In this document: positions 7,510 through 14,825 of the stretch, one piece after another
Numbering within the stretch: position 1 is the stretch's first letter
Layout of the letters: each line of letters starts with the position of its first letter
DNA from: Telluria beijingensis
Lineage (GTDB): Bacteria > Pseudomonadota > Gammaproteobacteria > Burkholderiales > Burkholderiaceae_D
Assembly: GCF_030770395.1 (NCBI RefSeq)
Contig: NZ_CP132480.1
Coordinates: 4,501,598-4,516,868 of the forward strand
DNA length: 15,271 nucleotides
Direction of reading: 5' to 3'
The notes under the pieces: model-generated
What the model saw: only the letters and a program-made list of their open reading frames with translations
What the model was told of the DNA's origin: nothing
Databases searched by the model: none
Translations under genes and position numbers: made by a program

Positions 7510-8205
7510 ATGACCGTGTTCCCCGTTCCCGCCCTCGACGTGGGCGCCGCCCTGAAGACCCTCGTGCTGACCCTCGACCTGGTCGGCACCTTCGTGTTCG
7601 CCATCAGCGGCGCCACCGCCGGCATGCGCCGCCAGCTCGACCTGTTCGGGGTGCTGGTGCTGTCCTTCGTCGCCGCCACCTCGGGCGGCATCGTGCGCGA
7701 CCTCCTGATCGGCGCCACGCCGCCGGCCGCCTTCACCGACTGGCGCTACCTGGGCGTGTCGCTGCTGGCCGGCGTGACGATCTTCTTCTGGTCGCCGGCC
7801 ATCAACCGCCTGCGCCATCCGGTGCTGGTGTTCGACGGCGCCGGCCTGGCCCTGTTCTGCGTCGCCGGCGCCCAGAAGGCGCTGGTGTTCGGCCTGGAGC
7901 CGGTGATGGCGGCGCTGCTCGGCATGTTGACCGGCATCGGCGGCGGCGTCGCGCGCGACGTGCTGCTGTCCAATGTGCCGGCCGTCTTCCGCTCGGACAT
8001 CTACGCGGTCGCGGCGCTGGCCGGGGCCTCGGTGGTGGTGGCCGGCGATGCTCTCGGCCTGCCGTCCACGCCGACCGCGCTGGTGGGCGCGGCCCTGTGC
8101 TTCGGCCTGCGCCTGGCGGCGATCCGCTTCGGCTGGCACCTGCCAACGGCGCGCGCGCCCGATAACGCCCAGGCCGACGACGAGGCCGGCCGCGACGGGC
8201 GCTGA
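7510..8205 (+). CDS. TRIC / UPF0126 family membrane protein (YadS/YicG-like)
   Basis: The product is 231 residues, consisting mostly of about seven hydrophobic segments. It shows the family's internal duplication: FAISGATAG...SGGIVRDLL (residues ~30-66) is echoed by FCVAGAQKAL...GIGGGVARDVLL (~116-153). Bacterial members are inner-membrane trimeric cation channel homologues of eukaryotic TRIC channels; the physiological role in bacteria is not settled. The hydrophilic tail (after ~210) is charged and variable. The start ATG has only a weak GAG before it, but the preceding -10 and the family N-terminus support it. The gene stands alone between the catalase operon and a convergent cysteine synthase whose stop lies 4 bp beyond its own. 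Confidence 0.88.
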   Translation: MTVFPVPALDVGAALKTLVLTLDLVGTFVFAISGATAGMRRQLDLFGVLVLSFVAATSGGIVRDLLIGATPPAAFTDWRYLGVSLLAGVTIFFWSPAINRLRHPVLVFDGAGLALFCVAGAQKALVFGLEPVMAALLGMLTGIGGGVARDVLLSNVPAVFRSDIYAVAALAGASVVVAGDALGLPSTPTALVGAALCFGLRLAAIRFGWHLPTARAPDNAQADDEAGRDGR

Positions 8206-8209
8206 CGGC

Positions 8210-9115
8210 CTAGAAATATTTAGAGAGGTAGAAGGCGCCGGAGTCCGGGAAGATGGTCACGATGCGGGCGTCCCCCAGCCGTGGCAGCAATCGGGCGATC
8301 CCCGCCGCCACGCAGGCGCTCGAACCGCCGGCCAGGATGCCCTCTTCGCGCGCCAGCCGGTGGATCCAGGCCAGCGCCTCCTCGTCCGGCACTTGCACCA
8401 CGTCGTCGACCACCGCCGGATCGAAGGCCGGCGCAGGACACCCTTTGCCGACACCCTCGATCACGCTCGCGAATTCGCCGCCGGCCGGGCTGTCCGTCAC
8501 CAGCTTGCGGTAGGCCGAATGGAGCGGCTCGACCCCGATCACGCGGATCGCCGGGTCGCGCTCCTTCAGGTAGCGCCCGATGCCCGAAATCGTGCCGCCG
8601 GAGCCGATGCCGCACACGAAGACGTCGATCTCGCCCGCCAACTGCGCCCATAGCTCGGGACCGGTGTCCTCGTAGTGCGCCCGGCTGTTCAGGCTGGAAA
8701 GGTACTGGTCGAGGTGGTGGGCGCCGCCCTCCCGGGCCAGGTCGCGGGCGGTTTCCTGGTAGTCGGGACCGCGTTCGGCATCGCATACGCGCACCGTGGC
8801 GCCATAGGCCTCGATGCGCCGGATCTTTTCGCGGCTGGTGGTAACCGGGACCGCGACCTCGCAATCGAGTCCGAGCACGGCGCTGGCCATGGCCAGCGCG
8901 GCCCCGGTATTGCCGGACGATGCTTCGACCACCCGCTCCGCCTGCGGCGGCAGGCTGCCGAGCATCGCCCTTACCATCCGGTCCTTGATGCTGCCGCCGG
9001 GATTCATGAATTCCAGCTTGGCCACCACGTTCGCCGAAGCGAACACCCGCCCGAGCCTGACCACCGGGGTATTGCCGATGGCTTCCATGACCGATGCCTT
9101 GATATGGGATTGCAC
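8210..9115 (-). CDS. PLP-dependent cysteine synthase family protein
   Basis: The product is 301 residues, starting at a GTG (9115) preceded by AAAGGAAG with 5-nt spacing. The frame is open upstream to 9280 but without similarity. It is a fold-type II PLP enzyme. The substrate-loop/lysine motif NPGGSIKDR carries the Schiff-base Lys44, the SSGNTG loop is at 66-71, and the phosphate-binding GSGGTISG is at 171-178. A C-terminal PLP-ring Ser/substrate region (AGGSSA) and PDSGAFYLSKYF follow. The family makes cysteine from O-acetylserine (or O-phosphoserine) and sulfide. The NPGGS form, rather than NPAGS, is also seen in cystathionine beta-synthases, so CysM, CysK-like or CBS-like specificity cannot be separated here. 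The length excludes a CBS regulatory domain. It is cytosolic and transcribed alone from an upstream promoter with a structured leader. Confidence 0.9.
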   Translation of the reverse strand: MQSHIKASVMEAIGNTPVVRLGRVFASANVVAKLEFMNPGGSIKDRMVRAMLGSLPPQAERVVEASSGNTGAALAMASAVLGLDCEVAVPVTTSREKIRRIEAYGATVRVCDAERGPDYQETARDLAREGGAHHLDQYLSSLNSRAHYEDTGPELWAQLAGEIDVFVCGIGSGGTISGIGRYLKERDPAIRVIGVEPLHSAYRKLVTDSPAGGEFASVIEGVGKGCPAPAFDPAVVDDVVQVPDEEALAWIHRLAREEGILAGGSSACVAAGIARLLPRLGDARIVTIFPDSGAFYLSKYF

Positions 9116-9243
9116 GCCACTTCCTTTCGAGCCAGACCCGCGCTGCCATGGCCGCCTTGCGGCCATGCGTGGTGCATGCGAGGCACATCGAACAAGCGCC
9201 CGCACGATGGCGGGCGCCGACAGGAGCATCTTCGAGGATGCAT
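9116..9243 (-). promoter_or_regulatory. Structured leader of the cysteine synthase gene
   Basis: Between the predicted transcription start (~9241) and the ribosome-binding site lie several perfect stems. GCATC (9226-9230) pairs with GATGC (9237-9241). GCGCCCGC (9196-9203) pairs with GCGGGCGC (9210-9217). CATGGCCGC (9147-9155) pairs with GCGGCCATG (9159-9167) over a 3-nt loop. The last is mutually exclusive with CATGC (9164-9168) pairing GCATG (9174-9178). No U-run follows any stem, so a classical intrinsic attenuator is not evident. High GC makes chance stems likely; function is unproven. Confidence 0.35.
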
Positions 9244-9247
9244 CCCG

Positions 9248-9277
9248 ATTGTAGTGGCTAATTTCTGTGAGTGTAAG
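9248..9277 (-). promoter_or_regulatory. Candidate promoter of the cysteine synthase gene
   Basis: On the minus strand CTTACA (9277-9272, four of six to the -35) is followed after 18 bp by TACAAT (9253-9248, five of six to the -10). It sits in the only AT-rich patch of the intergenic region and points at the cysteine synthase gene, with a leader of ~125 nt. Confidence 0.5.
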
Positions 9278-9289
9278 CAATATTTACAC
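9271..9289. promoter_or_regulatory. 19-bp palindrome over the -35 region; candidate operator
   Basis: GTGTAA (9271-9276) and TTACAC (9284-9289) are perfect inverted 6-mers separated by 7 bp (GCAATAT). The left half overlaps the -35 box of the cysteine synthase promoter, a usual position for a repressor site. The regulator is unknown. The rest of the gap to the lipoprotein gene (9290-9382) showed no convincing plus-strand promoter. Confidence 0.45.
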
Positions 9290-9382
9290 CGGGGATACCC
9301 GGCGAATCAGCCGAACCAAGTGCGCCCGGCGCGGTCTCACTAATCCAGACTCTAGGCACATCCCTTCCCCTGCGAGGTGATC

Positions 9383-10078
9383 ATGTTGAAGGCAATCCAC
9401 ACTACAAGCCGGCTCACCGTCCTGCTGGCAGCCGTCGCCGCGCTCGGGCTGGCCGCCTGCGCCAGCCAGCCGACCCGGGACGAGACGCAGGCGCGGGTCG
9501 ACGCGGCCCGCACCACCCTGGACAACTTCGTGCGCGACCCCGACATGCGCTGGTTCCGCGACCACGTGGGCCGCGCCAAGGCGGTCCTGATCAGCCCCCA
9601 GATCGTGCAGGCGGGCTTCATCGTGGGCGGCTCGGGCGGCTCGGCGGTGCTCATCTCGCGCAATGGCGATGCCTGGGCCGGCCCGGCCTTCTACCGCATC
9701 GCCGCCGGTTCGATCGGGCTGCAGGCCGGGGCCCAGGCATCCGAGATGGTGGCCCTGGTGATGAGCGAGAAAGGCGTCAATTCGCTGCTCTCGACCTCGT
9801 TCAAGCTGGGCGGCGACGTGAGCGTCGCGGCCGGCCCGGTGGGCGCCGGCGCCGGGGCCGAGATCAATGCCGACATGATCGTATACACGCGCTCCAGGGG
9901 CCTGTACGGGGGACTGAACCTTGACGGAACCGTGATCTCGGTCGACGACGGCCGCAACCACGCCTATTACGGGCGGGCGGCGACGCCGGTCGACATCCTG
10001 ATCACCCACAGCGTCAGCAATCCGCACGGCCAGACGCTGGCCCGGGTCGCATCGAACGCGGTCAACGGCGATCAGTAG
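9383..10078 (+). CDS. SYLF-domain (Ysc84-like) lipoprotein
   Basis: The product is 231 residues. The ATG at 9383 is preferred over the in-frame GTG at 9377 because GAGGTGATC directly precedes it and matches the 16S 3' end. A lipoprotein signal is evident: basic/polar N-terminus, hydrophobic core LTVLLAAVAALGL, lipobox LAAC with Cys26. The mature part is a SYLF (DUF500) lipid-binding domain, visible as the early segment RAKAVLISPQIVQAGFIVGGSGG and the later DVSVAAGPVGAGAGAE and YTRSRGLYGGLNLDG blocks. It should be a cell-envelope lipoprotein on the periplasmic side; Ser, not Asp, occupies position +3 (CAS), which favours the outer membrane. Family members bind phospholipids; the precise role in bacteria is unclear. 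Its last 17 bases overlap the end of the convergent MBL-fold gene. Confidence 0.9.
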   Translation: MLKAIHTTSRLTVLLAAVAALGLAACASQPTRDETQARVDAARTTLDNFVRDPDMRWFRDHVGRAKAVLISPQIVQAGFIVGGSGGSAVLISRNGDAWAGPAFYRIAAGSIGLQAGAQASEMVALVMSEKGVNSLLSTSFKLGGDVSVAAGPVGAGAGAEINADMIVYTRSRGLYGGLNLDGTVISVDDGRNHAYYGRAATPVDILITHSVSNPHGQTLARVASNAVNGDQ

Positions 10079-11423
10079 GGCCGCGGGCCAGCAGGCGCCG
10101 CAACTGGGCTGCCTGGTAGGCGCCGAAGGTGTCGCCGAACAGGCAGCGGACCAGGGGGTCGTCGACCACGTCGGCGTCCTGTAATGCGCGGTCGGTCTGC
10201 GCATCGAAGGTGGCGTCGTTGATGCGCACATACATCGAAGTGAGCGACTCGCCCAGTGCGAGCGCCGCATGCAGCTTGGTGGCCGGAACCTCTGTGGTCC
10301 AGCCGAGCGGGCCGGCGCCGGCGTCCACCAGGGCCGCGCGCTCGCCGTCGAGGCGGTAGTGGTAGTGGCAGGCCTGGCCCGCGTGGTCGAACAGCGACAG
10401 TCGCCAGATGCGGGGCCGGTCGAAATAATCCGATCCGGCCTCGATCGCTCCGTATGTTTCCACCAGGCCGTGCAGGCAGTAATCCGTCACGCGCGCCTGT
10501 TCTTCCGGCGTCAGCGGCGCGAAATGGCGCGCGATGTCGGCAGTCGGCGGCGGCGCCGCATTGCCCTCGTAGACGTAGTCGACGTCCTGGTCGCCGACCG
10601 GGATCACCCACGGTAGCGGCGGCGCCGGCTGCAGGCCGCCGGCGTCGAGGTGCACCGACACGCCGGGATCGAGCCGCATCACGAGCGCCTGCGGCAGCGC
10701 TGCCCCCACTTCCTGCGAGAAGCGGGCATAGCTGATCGGAAAGAAGGCGCGGTTATACCAGGACCACGGTTCCTGCACGAACTGGCAGGAACTCGGCACC
10801 ACGGTGCGCGGCGCCAGCGCCTGCAACTGGGCGATCCATTCCTCCGGCAGGCCGGGCGGCGCGCAGGCATGGCGCGACGGCGCCAGCACCTCGAGCTCGC
10901 GCATGGTCTGGAACGGCCACAGCACCATGTCCCACGGCCCCTGCGCGACCAGCTTGGCCAGCGTGGCCTCGTCGATCCAGGAATCGACCACGTTCAGCAC
11001 GTTCACGCCGGCGGCGCGCACCTGGAACATCGAGTCGACCTCGACGTCCATCGCCTCGCGCGGGGTGACGCCGAACGGCCCGATGTCGATCCTCCGGTCC
11101 AGTTCCAGCGCGTGGACGTGCGTGAAACCGAGCTGGCGCAGCATGTCGAACAGCGCCTCGAACTGGCAGTACAGGTAGATTGGCGTGGCCCGGTCGAGCA
11201 GGTCCAGGCTGTCGAGCGAGCAGTGGTCGTCGTGGAAATGCGAGATGAAGACGGCGTCGAAGTGCTGCTTGCGGATGGCGTCCAGGTCGAAGCGCACGTC
11301 GGGGAAGGCGTGGCAGTTGCGGCTGAACGGGTTCTCGAACACCGGATCGAAGGCGATGCGGCTGCCCTCGCAGGCGAACACATACCCCGCGTGCAGGATC
11401 CTCGATATCGTCAGTCCCGTCAT
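10062..11423 (-). CDS. MBL-fold metallohydrolase with ~200-residue C-terminal extension
   Basis: The product is 453 residues. The ATG at 11423 follows AAGGAGGG with good spacing, which fixes the start. The N-terminal half is a metallo-beta-lactamase fold: ISRILHAGYVF and IAFDPVF open the sheet, and the zinc motif HFHDDH supplies His62, His64, Asp66 and His67. The layout (HAGYV, then AFDPVF, then the HxHxDH motif) resembles UlaG/ComA-type hydrolases rather than class B beta-lactamases. The C-terminal part (~from 250) contains TPEEQARVTDYCLHGL, FDRPRIWRLSLFDH and DPLVRCLFGDTFGAYQ, which I do not recognise as a named domain. The substrate is unknown. No signal peptide is visible. It is transcribed divergently from the xanthine permease and overlaps the lipoprotein gene end-to-end. 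Confidence 0.8.
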   Translation of the reverse strand: MTGLTISRILHAGYVFACEGSRIAFDPVFENPFSRNCHAFPDVRFDLDAIRKQHFDAVFISHFHDDHCSLDSLDLLDRATPIYLYCQFEALFDMLRQLGFTHVHALELDRRIDIGPFGVTPREAMDVEVDSMFQVRAAGVNVLNVVDSWIDEATLAKLVAQGPWDMVLWPFQTMRELEVLAPSRHACAPPGLPEEWIAQLQALAPRTVVPSSCQFVQEPWSWYNRAFFPISYARFSQEVGAALPQALVMRLDPGVSVHLDAGGLQPAPPLPWVIPVGDQDVDYVYEGNAAPPPTADIARHFAPLTPEEQARVTDYCLHGLVETYGAIEAGSDYFDRPRIWRLSLFDHAGQACHYHYRLDGERAALVDAGAGPLGWTTEVPATKLHAALALGESLTSMYVRINDATFDAQTDRALQDADVVDDPLVRCLFGDTFGAYQAAQLRRLLARGPTDRR

Positions 11424-11450
11424 CGCCGTGCCCTCCTTGTGAAAGGCGGC

Positions 11451-11495
11451 ATTCTACAACGCCGCCCGGCGGCGCCCTCCGTCTGCCTGTAGAAT
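11451..11495. promoter_or_regulatory. Divergent promoter pair between MBL-fold and permease genes
   Basis: TGTAGAAT occurs on the plus strand at 11488-11495 and, as its reverse complement ATTCTACA, at 11451-11458. Each contains a TAGAAT -10 (five of six) facing outward: the right one leads to the permease ATG at 11523, the left one to the MBL-fold ATG at 11423. Leaders would be ~20 nt each. Between them is the perfect GC stem CGCCGCC/GGCGGCG (11460-11474), and no clear -35 boxes are seen. Confidence 0.5.
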
Positions 11496-11522
11496 CGCGT
11501 CTTTGCCCAGCCGTTCCCTGTC

Positions 11523-12902
11523 ATGTCCACACCCTCGACCCAGCCACCCCATTCGGAACTGATCCTCGGCCTCGACGACCGCCCGCCGCCGCTACTCGGC
11601 ATGCTGGCCGCCCTGCAGCACCTGCTGGCCATCATCGTGCCCATCGTCACGCCAGGACTCCTGATCTGCCAGGCGCTGGGCGTGTCCAGCCGCGATACGA
11701 ACCTGATCGTCTCGATGTCGCTGGTCGTGTCGGGCATCGCCACCTTCGTCCAGTGCCGCCGCTTCGGGCCGTTCGGGGCGGGCCTCTTGATCGTGCAGGG
11801 CACCAGCTTCAACTTCGTCGGTCCCCTGATCGCCGGCGGCGCCCTGATGGTCAAGCAGGGTACTCCGGTGGAGGCGGTGATGGCGGCGATCTTCGGCGTC
11901 GTGGTCGCGGGTTCCTTCATCGAGATGGGCGTCTCGCGCGTGCTGCCCTTCGTGAAACGCCTGATCACGCCGCTGGTGACAGGCATCGTGGTCCTGATGA
12001 TCGGCCTCACGCTGATCAAGGTCGGCCTGATCAGCATGGGCGGCGGCTATGCCGCCATGGGCAACGGCAGCTTCGCCAATGGCGAGAACCTGCTGCTGTC
12101 CGGCGTGGTGCTGGCCATCATCGTGATCCTGAACCGGGTGCCGGTGGTGTGGATGCGCAGCGCGGCCATCGTTATCGCGCTGGGCGTCGGCTATGCGCTG
12201 GCCGGCTGGATGGGGCGGCTGGACTTCACCGGCATGCACGAGGCGCCGCTGTTCCAGGTGCCTGTGCCGCTGCATTTCGGCCTGGGCTTCTCGTGGTCGC
12301 TGTTCATCCCGATGATCGTGATCTACCTGGTTACCTCGCTCGAGGCGATCGGCGACGTGACGGCCACCAGCAAGGTGTCGCGCCAGCCGGTCGAGGGCCC
12401 GCTGTGGATGCAGCGCATCAAGGGCGGGGTTCTGGTGAACGGCGCCAACTCGCTGCTGGCGGGGATCTTCAACACCTTCCCCAGCTCGATCTTCGCCCAG
12501 AACAACGGCGTGATCCAGCTGACCGGCATCGCCAGCCGCCACGTCGGCATGTGGATCGCCCTGTTCCTGGTGATCCTGGGCCTGTTCCCGGCGGTCGCCG
12601 GCGTGATCCAGGCGGTGCCCGAGCCGGTGCTGGGCGGCGCGGCGATGGTCATGTTCGGCGCCGTCGCGGCGGCCGGCATCAATATCCTGGCCAGCGTCCA
12701 CCTCGACCGCCGCGCCCTCTTGGTGATCGCGGTCTCGCTCGCGCTGGGACTGGGCGTGTCGCAGGTGCCGGAATTCCTGGCCCATATGCCGGCCGCGGTG
12801 CGCAATGTGCTCGAATCGGGCGTCGCCACCGGCGGGCTGTGCGCCCTGGTGCTGAACTGGTTCCTGCCCGAGCAACCGGCCACGCCGGAGCAGGCCAAGT
12901 GA
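11523..12902 (+). CDS. NCS2 family purine permease, XanP-like (xanthine)
   Basis: The product is 459 residues, nearly all hydrophobic segments as expected for the ~14-helix NCS2 (nucleobase:cation symporter-2) fold. TM1 carries LQHLLA with His33. TM3 has VQGTSFNFVG. TM8 has SLEAIGDVTATSKVS with the substrate-binding Glu274. TM9 has KGGVLVNGANS with Asn306. TM10 has the signature QNNGVIQLTG with Gln326 and Asn327. The stretch from KGGVL through VPEPVLGGA and LGLGVSQ resembles E. coli XanP more than XanQ; XanQ has Asp where this protein and XanP have Asn306. It most likely imports xanthine with protons across the inner membrane; urate transport cannot be excluded. No purine-catabolism genes are nearby. 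The downstream Lnb_N-domain gene overlaps by GTGA. Confidence 0.9.
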   Translation: MSTPSTQPPHSELILGLDDRPPPLLGMLAALQHLLAIIVPIVTPGLLICQALGVSSRDTNLIVSMSLVVSGIATFVQCRRFGPFGAGLLIVQGTSFNFVGPLIAGGALMVKQGTPVEAVMAAIFGVVVAGSFIEMGVSRVLPFVKRLITPLVTGIVVLMIGLTLIKVGLISMGGGYAAMGNGSFANGENLLLSGVVLAIIVILNRVPVVWMRSAAIVIALGVGYALAGWMGRLDFTGMHEAPLFQVPVPLHFGLGFSWSLFIPMIVIYLVTSLEAIGDVTATSKVSRQPVEGPLWMQRIKGGVLVNGANSLLAGIFNTFPSSIFAQNNGVIQLTGIASRHVGMWIALFLVILGLFPAVAGVIQAVPEPVLGGAAMVMFGAVAAAGINILASVHLDRRALLVIAVSLALGLGVSQVPEFLAHMPAAVRNVLESGVATGGLCALVLNWFLPEQPATPEQAK

Positions 12903-13912
12903 ACTGGCGCCGGCTGGCCAGGGCGCTGCTGGCGGTGCCCGTTTTCCTGGTCACGGCGTGGGGCGCACTGGCGCTGTGGTTCCAGCTGGCGCCGGCGCTG
13001 GCCCTGTTCCTCGGCGCGGCATGGTGCCTGCTCGGCCTGGCCGCCGTGCTGGTGCTGGCGCGCGCGCCTGGCTGGCGGCACGAGCGCAAGCTGCTGCTCG
13101 CCGCGGCGCTGGCCCTACTATCGATGCTGGGGTGGTGGCACTCGCTCGCGCCGTCGCACGAGCGGCCATGGGCCGACGACGTGGCGCGCCTGCTGGTCTC
13201 GCGCGTCGATGGCGACCGCCTGGAATTGCAGAATGTCCGCGCCTTCGAATGGCGCACCGAGACCGACTATACGCCGCGCTGGGAGACGCGGCGCTACGAC
13301 CTGGCCCGGCTCGAGTCGGCCGACCTGGTGCTGTCCTACTGGATGGGGCCGCACATCGCCCACACGCTGGTGTCGTTCGGCTTCAGCGACGGCCAACGAG
13401 TGGTATTCTCGCTCGAGATCCGCAAGGAGCGCGGCGAGGAGTTTTCCGCGATTGGCGGCTTCTTTCGCAAGTTCGAACAAGTCATTGTCGCCGCCGACGA
13501 GCGCGACCTGATCCGCACCCGCAGCAATGCCCGCAGCGAGCAGGTCTACCTGTACCGGCTGCGCGCCACGCCCACGCAACTGCGCTCGGTGCTGCTGGAA
13601 TACCTGGAACGGGCCGAGGCCTTGCGGCGCCGGCCCGAGTTCTACAACACCCTGACCAGCAACTGCACCACGATCCTGTTCGAACTGGCGCGCCACATCG
13701 ACCCGACGCTGCCGCTCGACTACCGGCTGCTGGCGTCCGGGCACTTCGCCGAATATGCCTACGACCACGGCGCGCTGACGCCCGGCCTGCCCTATGCGGT
13801 GCTGCGCGAGCGCGGCCACATCAATGCCCGCGCCCGCAAGGCCGGCCCCGATGCGATGGACTACTCGCGCGCCATCCGCATCGGGGTGCCGGGCATCCCT
13901 GCCAGCGATTAG
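12899..13912 (+). CDS. Membrane-anchored Lnb_N (DUF4105) domain protein
   Basis: The product is 337 residues from a GTG that overlaps the permease stop as GTGA, with GGAG upstream; the longer open frame upstream is antisense-like and discarded. Three N-terminal hydrophobic segments (~8-28, 31-53, 64-80) anchor the protein. A periplasmic DUF4105/Lnb_N domain follows, with conserved [21 protein letters not shown], the His-containing segment [13 protein letters not shown] (His152/His155) and the putative catalytic Cys256 in [15 protein letters not shown], which resembles a papain-like/NlpC-like Cys-His arrangement. The domain is named for the N-terminal part of the lipoprotein N-acyltransferase Lnb; many members remain uncharacterised, and this one lacks the additional C-terminal membrane part. 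Coupling to a purine permease suggests co-transcription but not an obvious shared pathway. The stop codon overlaps that of the convergent htpX. Confidence 0.82.
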   Translation: MNWRRLARALLAVPVFLVTAWGALALWFQLAPALALFLGAAWCLLGLAAVLVLARAPGWRHERKLLLAAALALLSMLGWWHSLAPSHERPWADDVARLLVSRVDGDRLELQNVRAFEWRTETDYTPRWETRRYDLARLESADLVLSYWMGPHIAHTLVSFGFSDGQRVVFSLEIRKERGEEFSAIGGFFRKFEQVIVAADERDLIRTRSNARSEQVYLYRLRATPTQLRSVLLEYLERAEALRRRPEFYNTLTSNCTTILFELARHIDPTLPLDYRLLASGHFAEYAYDHGALTPGLPYAVLRERGHINARARKAGPDAMDYSRAIRIGVPGIPASD

Positions 13913-14784
13913 CGCGACTGCAGGGCCGCGATCCGCTCTTCGATCGGCGGGTGGCTCGAGAACAGCGCCATGGCGCTGCCCTTGCCAGAGATGCCGAAGG
14001 CGCTCATATTCTTCGGCAGCTCGCCTTCGGCCATGCCGCCCAGGCGGCGCAGGGCCGCGATCATCGGCTGCGGCTGGCCCATGATGGTGGCGGCGCCGCG
14101 GTCGGCGCGGAATTCGCGCTGGCGCGAGAACCAGGCCACGATGATGCTGGCCAGGATGCCGAACACGATCTCGCACACGATCACGGTGACCATGTAGCCG
14201 ATGCCGGGGCCGCTGTTTTCCTCGTCATTCTTGCGCAGCATGCCGTCCACGAAGTAGCCGACGATGCGCGCCAGGAAGATCACGAAGGTATTGACCACGC
14301 CCTGGATCAGGGTCAAGGTCACCATGTCGCCGTTGGCGATGTGAGCCACCTCGTGGGCCAGCACGGCCTCGACTTCCTGCTCGGTCATCGATTGCAGCAG
14401 GCCGGTCGACACCGCGACCAGCGACGAATTCTTCGTCGCGCCGGTGGCGAAGGCGTTCGGCTCGCCGTCGTAGATGGCGACTTCGGGCATGCCAATGCCG
14501 GCGCGCTGGGCCTGGCCCGCCACGGTGTTGATCAGCCACTGCTCGGTCGAATTCGACGGCTGGGTGATGACGCGCGCCTTGGTACTCCATTTGGCGATCG
14601 GCTTCGAGAGCAGCAGCGAGATGAAGGCGCCGCCAAAGCCCATCAGGCCGGCGAACAAAAGCAGCCTGGTCAAGTCCAGGCCGTTCGAGGTGAGGAAGCG
14701 GTTAACGCCCAGCAGGCTGGCGGTGATGCCCAGCACCAGCACGATGCCGAGGTTGGTGGCGATGAATAACAGGGTACGTTTCAT
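13909..14784 (-). CDS. htpX: Membrane zinc protease HtpX
   Basis: The product is 291 residues, the usual HtpX length, with the ribosome-binding site AGAAGGA just upstream. Two N-terminal membrane segments (~4-26, 39-60) precede a cytosolic M48 catalytic region. The zinc motif is HEVAH (144-148), with the third ligand Glu224 in [13 protein letters not shown]. Hydrophobic stretches at ~157-178 and 195-219 lie between. The [15 protein letters not shown]-terminus is typical. HtpX is an inner-membrane endoprotease that degrades damaged membrane proteins together with FtsH and is often stress-induced. No sigma32 promoter was recognised. An AT-rich patch at about 14801-14820 might hold a promoter, but the gene lies only 41 bp after the CBS-domain gene on the same strand and may be co-transcribed. 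Confidence 0.96.
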   Translation of the reverse strand: MKRTLLFIATNLGIVLVLGITASLLGVNRFLTSNGLDLTRLLLFAGLMGFGGAFISLLLSKPIAKWSTKARVITQPSNSTEQWLINTVAGQAQRAGIGMPEVAIYDGEPNAFATGATKNSSLVAVSTGLLQSMTEQEVEAVLAHEVAHIANGDMVTLTLIQGVVNTFVIFLARIVGYFVDGMLRKNDEENSGPGIGYMVTVIVCEIVFGILASIIVAWFSRQREFRADRGAATIMGQPQPMIAALRRLGGMAEGELPKNMSAFGISGKGSAMALFSSHPPIEERIAALQSR

Positions 14785-14825
14785 GATGTCCTTCTTGTTT
14801 CAGTTACGGTAATTAAAATGGGAGC

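Noticed and set aside
9116..9280. N-terminal extension of the cysteine synthase starting near 9280
   Set aside because: The extension lacks similarity, begins upstream of the predicted promoter -10, and a GTG at 9115 has a well-placed AAAGGAAG.
12899..12902. Frameshift fusion of the permease and Lnb_N protein
   Set aside because: The GTGA overlap with GGAG upstream is an ordinary coupled start and both products are complete family-length proteins.
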